Origin: Methylophaga sp. OBS3
GTDB lineage: Bacteria > Pseudomonadota > Gammaproteobacteria > Nitrosococcales > Methylophagaceae
Direction: 5' to 3'
Assembly (NCBI RefSeq): GCF_026319325.1
Contig: NZ_JAPDMU010000003.1
Coordinates: forward strand, 186,001-250,000
DNA length: 64,000 nt
In this document: in pieces, positions 35,317 through 44,592 of the stretch
Position numbering within the stretch: the first letter of the stretch is position 1
Layout of the letters: each line of letters opens with the position of its first letter
Notes under the pieces: generated by a model
What the model saw: only the letters and a program-made list of their open reading frames with translations
What the model was told of the DNA's origin: nothing
Databases searched by the model: none
Program-made: the position numbers and the translations under genes

Positions 35317-35958
35317 ATGAGCACTGTATTGAATTTAGCTGCTTTACAAGCAGCACCGGTACAAACAGACCCATTTCCATTTTTCACGGTGGAACGCTCA
35401 ATTGATGACGTTATGTTGTCTCGCGTATTAACTGATTTCCCAGACATCGGTGATGGTGGCAGCTTTAATGTTGATGACGTCTCAGTTAAAGATGACTTCA
35501 AAGCGTTTTTGGACTCGATTGATAGCCCAGCATTTCGTCAAATCATCTGCGATAAATTTGATGTTGAAGTCATGGATCTGCCCATGATGATGACCTTACG
35601 TGGTTATTCGCGTAAGAAAGATGGCCGTATTCATACTGATTCAAAAACCAAGTTGGTCACCATTTTGATTTATTTAAATGAATCTTGGCCAGCAAGTAAT
35701 GGGCGCCTGCGTATTTTGCGTGATGGCCAAGATCTCGAAAACTATGTTGCTGAAATTGCGCCAGGCCCGGGTTCTTTAGTTGCTTTCAAAGTCACTGATA
35801 ATTGCTGGCATGGTTATCCATTTTACGAAGGCACACGCCGCTCGATTCAAATCAACTTTTTGACCAGTGAAGCAGCTAATAATAAACACCGCTTTTTCCA
35901 TAAGCTGAGTGCCAAATTAAAAGGCTGGTTGCGTCGACGTAAAGTTAAAGCGGCATAA
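35317..35958 (+). CDS. 2OG-Fe(II) oxygenase
   Basis: This 213-residue dioxygenase has the start at the ATG at 35317, where AGGA lies six bases upstream; an in-frame TTG at 35284 would add 11 residues. The iron facial triad reads His-x-Asp in GRIHTDSKTKLV and a distal His in NCWHGYPFYEGTRRSIQINF, with Arg for 2-oxoglutarate in the same stretch. It resembles prolyl-hydroxylase-like (Tpa1/P4H-type) enzymes. A basic tail (KLKGWLRRRKVK) ends it. The substrate is unknown. Its stop overlaps the DUF202 start (TAATG). Confidence 0.8.
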   Translation: MSTVLNLAALQAAPVQTDPFPFFTVERSIDDVMLSRVLTDFPDIGDGGSFNVDDVSVKDDFKAFLDSIDSPAFRQIICDKFDVEVMDLPMMMTLRGYSRKKDGRIHTDSKTKLVTILIYLNESWPASNGRLRILRDGQDLENYVAEIAPGPGSLVAFKVTDNCWHGYPFYEGTRRSIQINFLTSEAANNKHRFFHKLSAKLKGWLRRRKVKAA

Positions 35959-36326
35959 TGTCTTCACTTCAAGATCCGCGGGTTTTATTTGCGGCTGAAA
36001 GAACGTTATTAGCCTGGATACGCACCAGTCTGACATTTATTATGTTTGGTTTTCTGATAGAGCGTTCGGGATTACTGCTGGAAATTCTCTCGACAAACCA
36101 AACCATGTTAAACACTGAGCTTACTTTTTGGTTAGGCTTGGCCTTTATTGTTCTGGGTGTTTTTTCGGGTCTCTATGCTGGCAATCAGTATCGAAATGTA
36201 CTGAAAACATTAAATGCTGCGGAATTTCCTGAAGGCTATCGCAGCCACTGGGGTATTTGGATCAGTATGATCGTTGCCGTGTTAGGTAGTGCACTCGCAG
36301 CTTGTTTATTGTTTAGCTATCACTGA
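35958..36326 (+). CDS. DUF202 (YidH-type) membrane protein
   Basis: This 122-residue protein has three transmembrane helices and the family opening DPRVLFAAERTLLAWIRTSL. Such proteins sit in the inner membrane and their function is unknown. Its ATG shares a base with the oxygenase stop codon, and an SMR transporter gene starts 8 bp after its stop, so the three are probably one transcript. Confidence 0.82.
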   Translation: MSSLQDPRVLFAAERTLLAWIRTSLTFIMFGFLIERSGLLLEILSTNQTMLNTELTFWLGLAFIVLGVFSGLYAGNQYRNVLKTLNAAEFPEGYRSHWGIWISMIVAVLGSALAACLLFSYH

Positions 36327-36334
36327 GTGACAAC

Positions 36335-36667
36335 ATGACTAAATGGTTATTTCTAAGTGCCGCAATTATTGCTGAAGTGTTTGGCACTAGCTTTTTAAAA
36401 GCCTCTGAAGGCTTTACCAAATTTTGGCCGTCTGTGGCGGTCGTGGTTGGTTATGTTGCGGCCTTTTACTTTTTATCATTAAGTTTGAAATTTATTCCGG
36501 TCGGCATTGCATATGCAATCTGGGCCGGTGTTGGCGTCGTACTTATCGCGCTAATTGGCTGGCTGGTATTTGGTCAACAACTGGACTTAGCCGCAATCAT
36601 TGGAATGGCACTTATTCTTGCTGGCGTAATCACACTAAATGTCTTTTCAGGCAGTGTTTCACACTAA
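36335..36667 (+). CDS. emrE: SMR-family small multidrug exporter
   Basis: This 110-residue protein has four transmembrane helices and the essential Glu14 in IIAEVFGTSFLKASEGF, plus GIAYAIWAGVGVVL in helix 3. All are hallmarks of the EmrE/Qac branch of SMR proton antiporters, which work as antiparallel dimers and export cationic compounds such as quaternary amines. The SugE/Gdx (guanidinium) branch is less likely. The EmrE symbol is by similarity only. Confidence 0.85.
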   Translation: MTKWLFLSAAIIAEVFGTSFLKASEGFTKFWPSVAVVVGYVAAFYFLSLSLKFIPVGIAYAIWAGVGVVLIALIGWLVFGQQLDLAAIIGMALILAGVITLNVFSGSVSH

Positions 36668-36695
36668 TTACAGCAGTCATCAATACGAGTAATAC

Positions 36696-38951
36696 ATGCA
36701 GCAAAACACCGAAAATCAAAGCGACTATGTGAATGGCCCGCTGATGGATATCAGCCAACTTCGTCATGCAATTAAGTATGTTCTGAAAGGCCGCTTAGCA
36801 TTACCAGGTGGACACTTACCGCCAGCAGCACACCAAGTGCCAGAAGACTTTATCGGTGTTGGTTTGTCGACCGGTGAAGATCCTGCCATTGATGACTATA
36901 TTTTGGCTAAGCTTGCCGAGCTTAATCTTAAACAAGTGCGTGTTGATTTCACTTATGACGATTTGGATGCGCCTGTCAGCCGTTTATTAGAAAAACTCCT
37001 GACAGCCAAAATCAATGTTTTGCTGCATCTGGTCCAACCATTTAAAGAAGCACAACAAATGAAAACCGCTGAAGCGCAGCAACGCTGGCAGCAGTTTTTA
37101 GAAGAAGTGGTTAAACGATTTGGCCATCGTGTTAAAGCTATCGAAATTGGTGCCACCAGTAACCGTCGACATTGGTCTGGTTATGATAAAGAAAGCTTCT
37201 ATAATGCCTGGCACATTGCCTATGAGCTGCTGAAAGCTGAGCGTATTACTATTGCTGGCCCAAATATTTCAGACTTTGAGCCATTGCATAACATTGCTGC
37301 CCTTGCGAAGTTAAATCGCGACCAAGAGCTACCGGATATTCATACCAATAATCTTTTTAGTGAGCGTGTCACTGAGCCAGAACGCTACGACCACCGAATT
37401 TTTGGTACACAACTGGCACTGAAACTCAAAGTAAATCTAGTCAAAAAAGCCAGATTACTTCGTAAAATTACTGATGATTTTGGCGTAAAAAACTTTATGT
37501 CACCGGCAGCATTTTGGACGCTGCCACGCATTGAACGTCGTTTGGTTGCTATTGAAGATAAACAAGCAGACTACCTCACCCGTTATTTCACCTTGTTGGC
37601 CGCCTCAGGCACCATGCAACAAGCTTTTTGGGGCCCATTTTTATGTAGCCGCGAAGGTTTAGTGGATGATGGCAGTGGCATTTACCCAAAACTAGAACGT
37701 ATCACCCATTATCGTTCGGTTATCGGCCAGCGCATTGATTTTCGTGAACGTCCGGCATTTTATGCATTCCAACAGTTCAACAAACTGATTCCAGGTAGTT
37801 TTTATCAAGGCGCACTAGCAACAACCGAAGATTTAGAAGTTCATGCCTTTCGCCGTCAGGATGGTTTGGTCCATGTCGCTTGGACTATCAATGGCAAAGC
37901 CATGGCATTGAATAAACTTTATGACCCGACAACGCTTGCTAAAGCGACCTGCTTTAGTCGTGATGGTGAGTTGTTAGCCGAAACACCAGAGTTTGCCGGT
38001 GAATCACCTGTCTATCTACGTTGGCCAGCAGGCACATTGGTTAGTTTTAACAACGAACCGACCAAAAACATGGATGCTTGGCATCGATATATGCCGGATA
38101 AAAGCTTGTATCAATTTGAACAAGACGGTTGGCGCGGTCTACTACTTGCAGACAATGCCGAAATGGCGAATGAACTGCGTGAAAAGTTACATCCACAACG
38201 ACTGCCGGAACCAACGCCTGACAACACGCTGCGTAAAGCCAGAAATGTGATCTGGCGTATTACGGATTTACTCAAACAGCCATTTGTTGCCAAAAAACCG
38301 CTGAAAATGCATCCCCATAAACGTTTGCTCGATCGCAATCGTCCTTGCAAAGCAAAACGTAGCTGGATTGGCGCTGCCGAATTATTACGTCGTGGTATTC
38401 CGACCGCACGCCCTATCGCTTACTTTGAGAAGTTAAACGATAAGAGTTTGCTGAATAACTATTACCTATGTGAACAGGTTGATCATGACTTTAGTGCCCG
38501 TGAAATGGTCACCGCTTTCCGTGATGGCGCCCTTAGTTTCGAGGGCGTGAGCGATACCGAGGCATACCAGCAACTCGCTGTATTTTTAAACGAAATGCAT
38601 GCTCGTGGCGTATTTTTCCGAGATCTTGCTGGTGGCAATATCTTGATTAAAAAGCAGCCTGACGAATCATTAGCGTTTACGCTGATTGATATTAACCGTG
38701 CTCGTTTCTTCAATCGCAACTTAACACTAGCGGAGCGTTTGTCAGATATGGCGCGTATTTGCCATAAATTGCATTGGGCGGGACGTGAACAGCTTATGGC
38801 GGCTTATTTGTCCCATACCCGAAAATTTGGCAAAAAATTCAATTGGCGGAAAAAAATACCTTTTTATTTGTACGATTTTAAAGTGAACTTTAAGCGTAAA
38901 TACGGTCGCAAAGCGATCCGTAAATGGTGGCAAGGCCGTAAAAATGGCTAA
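36696..38951 (+). CDS. Fusion of a degenerate glycosidase-like barrel and an InaA/Kdo-type kinase
   Basis: This 751-residue protein has no signal peptide. Residues about 45-420 look like a clan GH-A TIM barrel (FIGVGLSTGEDP, LKQVRVDFTYDD, VKAIEIGATSNRRHW, ITIAGPNISDFEP). At 149-160 the usual N-E-P acid/base motif is replaced by G-A-T-S-N, so hydrolase activity is doubtful. Residues about 535-751 are an LPS-kinase fold: GAAELLRRGIPTARPIAYFE, catalytic loop FFRDLAGGNIL with Asp643, and the metal Asp in LIDINRARF. The extreme C-terminus is very basic, suggesting membrane or LPS-precursor contact. The likely role is phosphorylation of a surface sugar. Confidence 0.7.
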   Translation: MQQNTENQSDYVNGPLMDISQLRHAIKYVLKGRLALPGGHLPPAAHQVPEDFIGVGLSTGEDPAIDDYILAKLAELNLKQVRVDFTYDDLDAPVSRLLEKLLTAKINVLLHLVQPFKEAQQMKTAEAQQRWQQFLEEVVKRFGHRVKAIEIGATSNRRHWSGYDKESFYNAWHIAYELLKAERITIAGPNISDFEPLHNIAALAKLNRDQELPDIHTNNLFSERVTEPERYDHRIFGTQLALKLKVNLVKKARLLRKITDDFGVKNFMSPAAFWTLPRIERRLVAIEDKQADYLTRYFTLLAASGTMQQAFWGPFLCSREGLVDDGSGIYPKLERITHYRSVIGQRIDFRERPAFYAFQQFNKLIPGSFYQGALATTEDLEVHAFRRQDGLVHVAWTINGKAMALNKLYDPTTLAKATCFSRDGELLAETPEFAGESPVYLRWPAGTLVSFNNEPTKNMDAWHRYMPDKSLYQFEQDGWRGLLLADNAEMANELREKLHPQRLPEPTPDNTLRKARNVIWRITDLLKQPFVAKKPLKMHPHKRLLDRNRPCKAKRSWIGAAELLRRGIPTARPIAYFEKLNDKSLLNNYYLCEQVDHDFSAREMVTAFRDGALSFEGVSDTEAYQQLAVFLNEMHARGVFFRDLAGGNILIKKQPDESLAFTLIDINRARFFNRNLTLAERLSDMARICHKLHWAGREQLMAAYLSHTRKFGKKFNWRKKIPFYLYDFKVNFKRKYGRKAIRKWWQGRKNG

Positions 38952-39011
38952 AAACTAGCCGACAACTTTTTAACGGCGTAAATTGTCTTCATAGCCATTA
39001 GGGGTGTGCGC

Positions 39012-39257
39012 ATGAGCTATGACAATTTACAAAGTTTACTGGGCTGGTCAGCGCTGATTAACATTTTGTTACTCACGATTTGGTTTGTCATGTTTTGTTG
39101 TTACGCTGACAAAATTTATCGATTACACAGCCGTTGGTTTTCATTATCTGAGTCACAATTTGCCTGCATTCACTACAGCGGGATGGCAATACTCAAGATA
39201 TTGAACTTTATGTTTTTTGTAGCGCCATGGTTGGCAATGAAAATTATTAGTGGTTAG
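39012..39257 (+). CDS. DUF6868-type small membrane protein
   Basis: This 81-residue protein starts at the ATG at 39012 (AGGGG seven bases upstream; an in-frame GTG is at 39006). It has two hydrophobic helices joined by the conserved block IYRLHSRWFSLSESQFACIH followed by YSGMAILK. I recall this pattern from small proteins of Vibrio and Pseudomonas labelled DUF6868; the function is unknown. The next gene begins 4 bp after its stop. Confidence 0.7.
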   Translation: MSYDNLQSLLGWSALINILLLTIWFVMFCCYADKIYRLHSRWFSLSESQFACIHYSGMAILKILNFMFFVAPWLAMKIISG

Positions 39258-39261
39258 ACGT

Positions 39262-40299
39262 ATGACTTTTTGGCTGAAATTAACGGCCCTAGTTTTTGTG
39301 GGTTGGATGTTAACAAGCTGTCAGTCAGACGATGGTGACGATGATATTCTTGATTGGCGCGCTTCGGTAAGCTTCCCAGCTAGTTATAGTGGCACATTGC
39401 CTTGTGCTGATTGTCCGGGCATTGATTACCGTTTAAACCTGTTTGCCGATCACTCTTTTTTCTTACAAACGGAATACCAAGAGCGTTCGGTAACACCAAG
39501 TTTCACGCTCGGTCATTGGCAGTTACATAACCAAAATACCTTGGTTTTATTAAGCGATGTACAAAACTACCGCTTTGCTATCAATGATCAACGTCATCTC
39601 ACCCTGCTCAACCAGCAAGGCCAGTTGATAAATAGTGAACTCAATTATCAACTAAACCAAGACAAAACCTATCGAGCAATTTATCCAGCGTTACCAATGC
39701 GTGGTCTTTATCGTGAAGATGCAGAAGGTGGCTATTTTAATGAGTGCTTAACAGGTCAGAGCTGGGCTATTGCTGATATTGCAGATTATGAAGCATTAAA
39801 AACGCGTTATAACGAACTTAACCAAGACAATGACACTGCTCTTTTAGTCACCTTAAATGGCGCATTGTTAGCTAGTAGCGGTAAATTAAAAGTCAGCTCC
39901 TTCACCGGTATTTGGCCAGGTGAAACCTGTGGTCAACCTGGCTATAGTGAAAGTTTGTTAGATACCTACTGGAAACTTACTCGGCTGCATAATCAGCCAG
40001 TTATCATCACTGATGGTCAGCGCGAACCCAGTCTAATAATGGCTAGCGGCGATGATCCCAAAGTCACTGGTTACGATGGCTGCAACCGTCTTATGGGAAG
40101 CTTCTATCTGAAAGCCAATACACTGAAGTTTCGGAAAATGGCCAGTACCATGATGGCTTGTGAAAACAGTATGGAAACAGCACAACGTTTTCATGAAGCA
40201 CTCGAAGTTGTTCATATGTGGCACATCAAAGGCCAAAATCTAGAACTCTCTGACAAAGATGGTAATACCCTCGCCCGCTTCCAAGCTGTGCATTTGTGA
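39262..40299 (+). CDS. Lipoprotein with NlpE-like and META domains
   Basis: This protein of about 345 residues has a lipoprotein signal, VGWMLTSC, with Cys at about residue 20. The N-terminal domain (about 35-120) matches NlpE_N, with SYSGTLPCADCPGIDYRLNL including its CxxC motif. A middle segment of unclear type follows, then a META domain (about 235-345): LDTYWKLTRLHNQPV, GYDGCNRLMGSFYL and TMMACE. NlpE senses surface contact and copper stress in E. coli, and META proteins are often outer-membrane lipoproteins such as HslJ. An in-frame GTG at 39250 is an alternative start. The stop shares bases with the next ATG. Confidence 0.78.
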   Translation: MTFWLKLTALVFVGWMLTSCQSDDGDDDILDWRASVSFPASYSGTLPCADCPGIDYRLNLFADHSFFLQTEYQERSVTPSFTLGHWQLHNQNTLVLLSDVQNYRFAINDQRHLTLLNQQGQLINSELNYQLNQDKTYRAIYPALPMRGLYREDAEGGYFNECLTGQSWAIADIADYEALKTRYNELNQDNDTALLVTLNGALLASSGKLKVSSFTGIWPGETCGQPGYSESLLDTYWKLTRLHNQPVIITDGQREPSLIMASGDDPKVTGYDGCNRLMGSFYLKANTLKFRKMASTMMACENSMETAQRFHEALEVVHMWHIKGQNLELSDKDGNTLARFQAVHL

Positions 40300-40523
40300 T
40301 GCAACGTATTTTTGAAGGGCACAATATCTTAGAGGCGCATATTGTCAGTGGGTTACTCACTGCAAATGGCATTGAAAACCATGTTTCAGGCCATTATCTA
40401 CAAGGCGCGGTAGGCGACTTACCAGCCAGTGAGTTTGCTCATGTGATTTTGCATAACGATGCGGATGCAGCGATTGCAGAAAAAATTATTGCTGATTACG
40501 AAGCAAGAAACTTGGCTAATTAA
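40299..40523 (+). CDS. DUF2007-type small protein
   Basis: This 74-residue soluble protein has a single small alpha/beta domain: MQRIFEGHNILEAHIVSGLL, then a C-terminal AEKIIADYEARN helix. The DUF2007 family is annotated as putative signal-transducing and resembles a PII-like or GlnB-like fold, but its role is unknown. The ATG overlaps the upstream TGA (TGATG). The 3' end overlaps convergent ribF by 4 bp. Confidence 0.75.
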   Translation: MQRIFEGHNILEAHIVSGLLTANGIENHVSGHYLQGAVGDLPASEFAHVILHNDADAAIAEKIIADYEARNLAN

Positions 40524-41458
40524 TCTATATCGCCGGCAAAATATTCTTTCGCAGCCGCAATATCTTTATGTATCTGTGCTATCAACGCATCTAGGTTGGG
40601 AAATTTTTGCTCCTGACGCAATTTCTCCAAGAAAACCACCTGAACATGGGCGCCATAAATATCTCGATTAAAGTCCAACAAATGGACTTCTAACAAGGCT
40701 TTGTCATCACCTATTGTTGGTCTAACGCCGATATTAGCGACACCATTCACTGGCTCACCATCAATACCAAAGAGTTGAACGGCATAAACACCGCTGAGTG
40801 GCACGGTACATCTATGCAAATCAATATTTGCCGTGGGAAACCCCATTTGTCGGCCACGTTTGTCACCATGAGAAACACGACCACTCATTCGATAAGGACG
40901 ACCAAGTAGTTGCTCCGCCAGCGCTAAATTGCCTTCAGCCAAAGCATGTCTAATTCGGGTACTGCTAACTCGGTGTTTATCGATCGCAAAAGTATGCATA
41001 TTCACGACTTGGAAACCATACTTTCGCCCTGCTTCTTGTAATAAAGCAAAGTCTCCTTGACGGTCTTTACCAAAACGGAAATCATCACCGACGACCAAGT
41101 AGCTTACTTGTAGACCATCTACTAACAATCGACGGATAAACTCTTCTGCCGCCATATCAGCCAGCGACTTGTTAAAGCGCAGCACACAGAGTTTCTGAAT
41201 GGAATAGGCACGTAGTGCCTCAACCTTTTCTCGAAAACGACTTAATCTGGCTGGGGCTTTTTCAGGGACAAAATATTCGTAAGGTTGTGGTTCGAAAGTA
41301 ATAACGACAGCGGGTAATCCGAGCATATCGGCTTTCATTGCTAGCTGGCTGAGCACCGCTTGATGTCCTAAATGCACGCCATCAAAATTACCAATGGTCG
41401 CAACACAAGCGCATTGTGGAACCGGCAAATTGTGTAAACCACGGATAATTCTTGGCAT
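40520..41458 (-). CDS. ribF: Bifunctional riboflavin kinase / FAD synthetase
   Basis: This 312-residue enzyme phosphorylates riboflavin to FMN and adenylates it to FAD. The N-terminal adenylyltransferase shows IGNFDGVHLGHQAVL, and the C-terminal kinase RMSGRVSHGDKRGRQMGFPTANI (in two parts). I start at the ATG at 41458, giving the E. coli length; an open upstream extension lacks family similarity. No strong ribosome site is visible. No FMN riboswitch is present upstream. It diverges from xseB. Confidence 0.92.
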   Translation of the reverse strand: MPRIIRGLHNLPVPQCACVATIGNFDGVHLGHQAVLSQLAMKADMLGLPAVVITFEPQPYEYFVPEKAPARLSRFREKVEALRAYSIQKLCVLRFNKSLADMAAEEFIRRLLVDGLQVSYLVVGDDFRFGKDRQGDFALLQEAGRKYGFQVVNMHTFAIDKHRVSSTRIRHALAEGNLALAEQLLGRPYRMSGRVSHGDKRGRQMGFPTANIDLHRCTVPLSGVYAVQLFGIDGEPVNGVANIGVRPTIGDDKALLEVHLLDFNRDIYGAHVQVVFLEKLRQEQKFPNLDALIAQIHKDIAAAKEYFAGDID

Positions 41459-41541
41459 AAGAGACGTACAACTGGACAAAACGTGACAGCATAAGCACAA
41501 ATGCGTGAACATTCCAGCAGGCAAGCCCCTGCATATTCTTT

Positions 41542-41547
41542 TATAAT
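41542..41547 (+). promoter_or_regulatory. Putative -10 (TATAAT) for xseB-ispA-dxs
   Basis: A perfect TATAAT lies 31 bp ahead of the xseB ATG at 41579, giving a leader of about 25 bases with a GAGG ribosome site. No convincing -35 hexamer is visible. Confidence 0.35.
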
Positions 41548-41578
41548 GAGTCGCTGTAGCTGTTTTTTTGAGGCCGTA

Positions 41579-41824
41579 ATGGTAGCAAAACGCAAAAAAC
41601 TGGAATATGAGAAGGCTATCGCCGAACTGGAAACCTTGGTGGAACAGTTGGAACAAGGCGATATTACCCTCGAAGAATCCCTCAAACTATACGAACGTGG
41701 TGTATTACTGACTCGTGATTGTCAGGATGCGCTTCAAGCAGCCGACCAAAAGGTACAAATGTTGGTTAAACAAGCTGGCAATACAGAATTAGTTGATTTT
41801 GACGCAGATACGGACGCTTCGTGA
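41579..41824 (+). CDS. xseB: Exodeoxyribonuclease VII small subunit
   Basis: This 81-residue helical protein starts at the ATG at 41579 with GAGG upstream. It matches XseB: YEKAIAELETLVEQLEQGDITLEESLKLYERG (seen as consecutive blocks) and then a charged tail. Several XseB chains bind XseA to form exonuclease VII, which degrades single-stranded DNA. The xseB-ispA-dxs order is conserved in gammaproteobacteria. Its TGA overlaps the GTG start of ispA. Confidence 0.92.
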   Translation: MVAKRKKLEYEKAIAELETLVEQLEQGDITLEESLKLYERGVLLTRDCQDALQAADQKVQMLVKQAGNTELVDFDADTDAS

Positions 41825-42711
41825 CAGATAACTTTTCGCTGGCCAACTGGATGTTGGCTAATCAACAACGTGTTGCTAAGGCACTGGAAGAAAGACTTGG
41901 CCTACAAAGTAATGCCGACATGTTGGTCAAAGCAATGCAATATTCAACACTCGATGGCGGTAAACGCCTGCGCGCTATGTTGGTTTATGCTGCTGGTGAA
42001 GCTTGCCACAGTGATCAGCAGGGTTTAGATGCTGCTGCTTGTGCTGTTGAAATGATTCACGCCTACTCATTGGTACATGATGATATGCCAATGATGGATG
42101 ATGATGATTTACGCCGTGGTCGCCCAAGTTGTCATAAGGCATTTGATGAAGCGACAGCATTGTTAACCGGCGATGCCTTACAAACACATGCCTTCATTAG
42201 TCTTTCAAATAATTCACTCCCAGCTGCTCAGCAAATTGCAATGGTTAATACCTTAGCAACTGCCAGCGGAGTTGATGGTATGGCTGGTGGACAGGCGATA
42301 GATTTACAAAGCGTCGGTAAAAAGCTGACCTTGTCAGAACTTGAACATATGCACCAACTAAAAACTGGTGCCTTAATTCGCGCCAGTGTCCGCCTTGGTG
42401 CCCTTGCTGCCAAAAATGTAAGTGAAGAAGCTTTATCCTATTTAGATCAATATGCGACAGCAATTGGTTTAGCGTTTCAGGTTCAGGATGATGTGTTGGA
42501 TGTCATTGCTGATACCGAAACATTAGGTAAGCAGCAGGGTGCTGATATTGCACGTGATAAACCAACTTACCCTGCTTTGTTGGGACTTGAGAATGCACAA
42601 CAAAAAGCTCAGGATCTGATTGAAGAAGCGCTAAATGCACTCAAAAATCTAACCGGTCCAACACAAGCCCTTTCAGGTTTGGCACACTTTGTTGTTCAGC
42701 GAGCCTTTTAA
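41821..42711 (+). CDS. ispA: Farnesyl diphosphate synthase
   Basis: This 296-residue prenyl transferase starts at GTG 41821, overlapping the xseB stop. The first Asp-rich motif is [14 protein letters not shown] and the second is [19 protein letters not shown]. The substrate-binding [11 protein letters not shown] is at the N-terminal side. It condenses IPP with DMAPP and GPP to farnesyl diphosphate for quinones, undecaprenyl phosphate and heme O. Small side-chain residues before the first Asp motif (S-L-V-H) fit a short-chain product. Confidence 0.93.
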   Translation: MTDNFSLANWMLANQQRVAKALEERLGLQSNADMLVKAMQYSTLDGGKRLRAMLVYAAGEACHSDQQGLDAAACAVEMIHAYSLVHDDMPMMDDDDLRRGRPSCHKAFDEATALLTGDALQTHAFISLSNNSLPAAQQIAMVNTLATASGVDGMAGGQAIDLQSVGKKLTLSELEHMHQLKTGALIRASVRLGALAAKNVSEEALSYLDQYATAIGLAFQVQDDVLDVIADTETLGKQQGADIARDKPTYPALLGLENAQQKAQDLIEEALNALKNLTGPTQALSGLAHFVVQRAF

Positions 42712-42721
42712 CGTGAATATC

Positions 42722-44548
42722 ATGAGTCGATTGTTAGATCAGATTAACGACCCACAAGACCTGCGACAGTTATCTCGTAAACAGCTCCCGCAGCTAGCAG
42801 AAGAGATCCGAACGCTTATCGTTGAGAGTGTGCAACAAACTGGTGGTCATATCTCGTCTAATTTAGGCGTCGTCGAACTGACACTGGCATTACATTACGT
42901 ATTTAACACACCAGAAGATCGCTTAGTGTGGGATGTGGGTCATCAGAGTTATGCCCACAAAATTATCACTGGTCGTCGCGATCAAATGCATACCATGCGC
43001 CAACCCAATGGTTTATCTGGCTTTCCAAAACGCAGTGAAAGCCCATTCGATACATTCGGTGTCGGCCACTCCAGCACTTCAATTAGCGCTGCACTTGGTA
43101 TGGCATTGGCAGCTCAAGCCAACAATGACTCTCGTCGTGCTGTTGCCATTATTGGCGATGGTGCATTAACTGCTGGTCAAGCATATGAAGCTCTGGCTCA
43201 TGCCGGTGACTTGAGTGCAAACCTATTAGTCGTACTCAATGATAATGAAATGTCTATCTCCAAAAATGTTGGTGGTATGGCAAATTATCTTGCACGTCTG
43301 CTATCTGGCAATTTCTACGCGACTGCCCGTGCTGGTGGTAAAAAAGTATTAGAAAAAATCCCAACCGCTTGGGAAATTGCCCGTCGTGCTGAAGAACACA
43401 TGAAAGGCATGGTGGTGCCGGGCACCTTATTCGAGGAGATGGGCTTTAACTATATAGGCCCTATCGATGGCCATAACATTGATACCCTAATCACGACTCT
43501 GACTAACCTTCGCCAGCGTAAAGGCCCACAGTTTCTGCATATTGTGACCAAAAAAGGTAAAGGCTTTGCCCCAGCAGAAGAGCAACCATGCAAATACCAT
43601 GGTGTCAGCCCTGCCGGTAGCCAAAGCAAATCTGGCCCAAGTTACACGCAAGTGTTTAGTGACTGGCTCTGTGATATGGCGGCCAGTGATAAACAACTGA
43701 TTGGTATTACGCCAGCAATGAGTGAAGGCTCTGGCTTAACTAAGTTCGCTGAACGTTTTACAGAACGTTATTTTGATGTTGGTATCGCCGAACAACACGC
43801 CGTCACCCTCGCTGCTGGTCTTGCTTGCGAAGGTAAAAAACCGGTTGTTGCAATCTACTCAACCTTTTTACAGCGTGCCTACGATCAATTGATCCACGAT
43901 GTCGCGCTGCAAAACTTACCCGTACTGTTCGCTATCGATCGTGCAGGTTTAGTAGGTGCAGATGGCCCTACTCATGCCGGTAGTTTTGATCTGAGTTACC
44001 TACGCTGCATTCCGAATATGCTGATCATGACGCCAGCTGACGAAAATGAATGTCGCCAAATGTTAACCACAGGCTACAAACATAATGGTCCAGCTGCTGT
44101 GCGTTATCCGAGAGGCACTGGCCCAGGCGCTGCAATTGATAGCGAGCTATCTAGCCTTGCTATTGGTGAATCCGAGTTAAAACGTAAAGGTCAAAAAGTC
44201 GCAATTTTGGCATTTGGCAGCATGGTCAGTAGTGCACTTGAAGCAGCTGAACAGCTTGATGCAACCGTTGTAAACATGCGTTTTGTGAAGCCATTAGATA
44301 CCGCTATGATTGATAAGATGGCTGCTGAGCATGAACTCTTAGTGACCATTGAAGAAAATGCCATCGCTGGTGGTGCCGGTAGTGGCGTTGCTGAGTATCT
44401 TCGTGAGACTAACTGCCAAACGCCAATTCGCCATTTAGGCCTACCCGATAAATTCCAAGATCATGGTAACCATCAACAAATGCTTGCTGATGTCGGCTTA
44501 TCAGCAAATGGTTTAGTCGATTTCATCAATCGTTTTTTTGCGTCATAA
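42722..44548 (+). CDS. dxs: 1-deoxy-D-xylulose-5-phosphate synthase
   Basis: This 608-residue thiamine-diphosphate enzyme starts the MEP isoprenoid pathway from pyruvate and glyceraldehyde-3-phosphate. Features are [14 protein letters not shown], the ThDP motif [14 protein letters not shown] through NDNEMSIS, and [17 protein letters not shown]. The second half holds the pyrimidine domain ([18 protein letters not shown]) and the C-terminal transketolase domain. The ATG at 42722 gives the normal family N-terminus; GTG at 42713 is an alternative. It follows ispA by 10 bp. Confidence 0.95.
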   Translation: MSRLLDQINDPQDLRQLSRKQLPQLAEEIRTLIVESVQQTGGHISSNLGVVELTLALHYVFNTPEDRLVWDVGHQSYAHKIITGRRDQMHTMRQPNGLSGFPKRSESPFDTFGVGHSSTSISAALGMALAAQANNDSRRAVAIIGDGALTAGQAYEALAHAGDLSANLLVVLNDNEMSISKNVGGMANYLARLLSGNFYATARAGGKKVLEKIPTAWEIARRAEEHMKGMVVPGTLFEEMGFNYIGPIDGHNIDTLITTLTNLRQRKGPQFLHIVTKKGKGFAPAEEQPCKYHGVSPAGSQSKSGPSYTQVFSDWLCDMAASDKQLIGITPAMSEGSGLTKFAERFTERYFDVGIAEQHAVTLAAGLACEGKKPVVAIYSTFLQRAYDQLIHDVALQNLPVLFAIDRAGLVGADGPTHAGSFDLSYLRCIPNMLIMTPADENECRQMLTTGYKHNGPAAVRYPRGTGPGAAIDSELSSLAIGESELKRKGQKVAILAFGSMVSSALEAAEQLDATVVNMRFVKPLDTAMIDKMAAEHELLVTIEENAIAGGAGSGVAEYLRETNCQTPIRHLGLPDKFQDHGNHQQMLADVGLSANGLVDFINRFFAS

Positions 44549-44552
44549 TGAT

Positions 44553-44582
44553 CTGTTACCCCAGCTAATTCCTGAGTATAAT
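44553..44582 (+). promoter_or_regulatory. Putative promoter very close to the queD start
   Basis: CTGTTA at 44553-44558 and a perfect TATAAT at 44577-44582 (18-bp spacing) lie only 10 bp ahead of the queD ATG. Transcription would start about 44589, leaving almost no leader, and no Shine-Dalgarno sequence is seen. Confidence 0.4.
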
Positions 44583-44592
44583 AGTCAACATT

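Noticed and set aside
36424-36732. Open frame overlapping the SMR exporter in another frame
   Set aside because: The exporter has the intact Glu14 motif and four helices; the other frame has no start signal or recognisable product.
41459-41656. N-terminal extension of RibF
   Set aside because: The extra residues are Cys/Phe-rich without similarity to RibF, and the ATG at 41458 gives the normal length.
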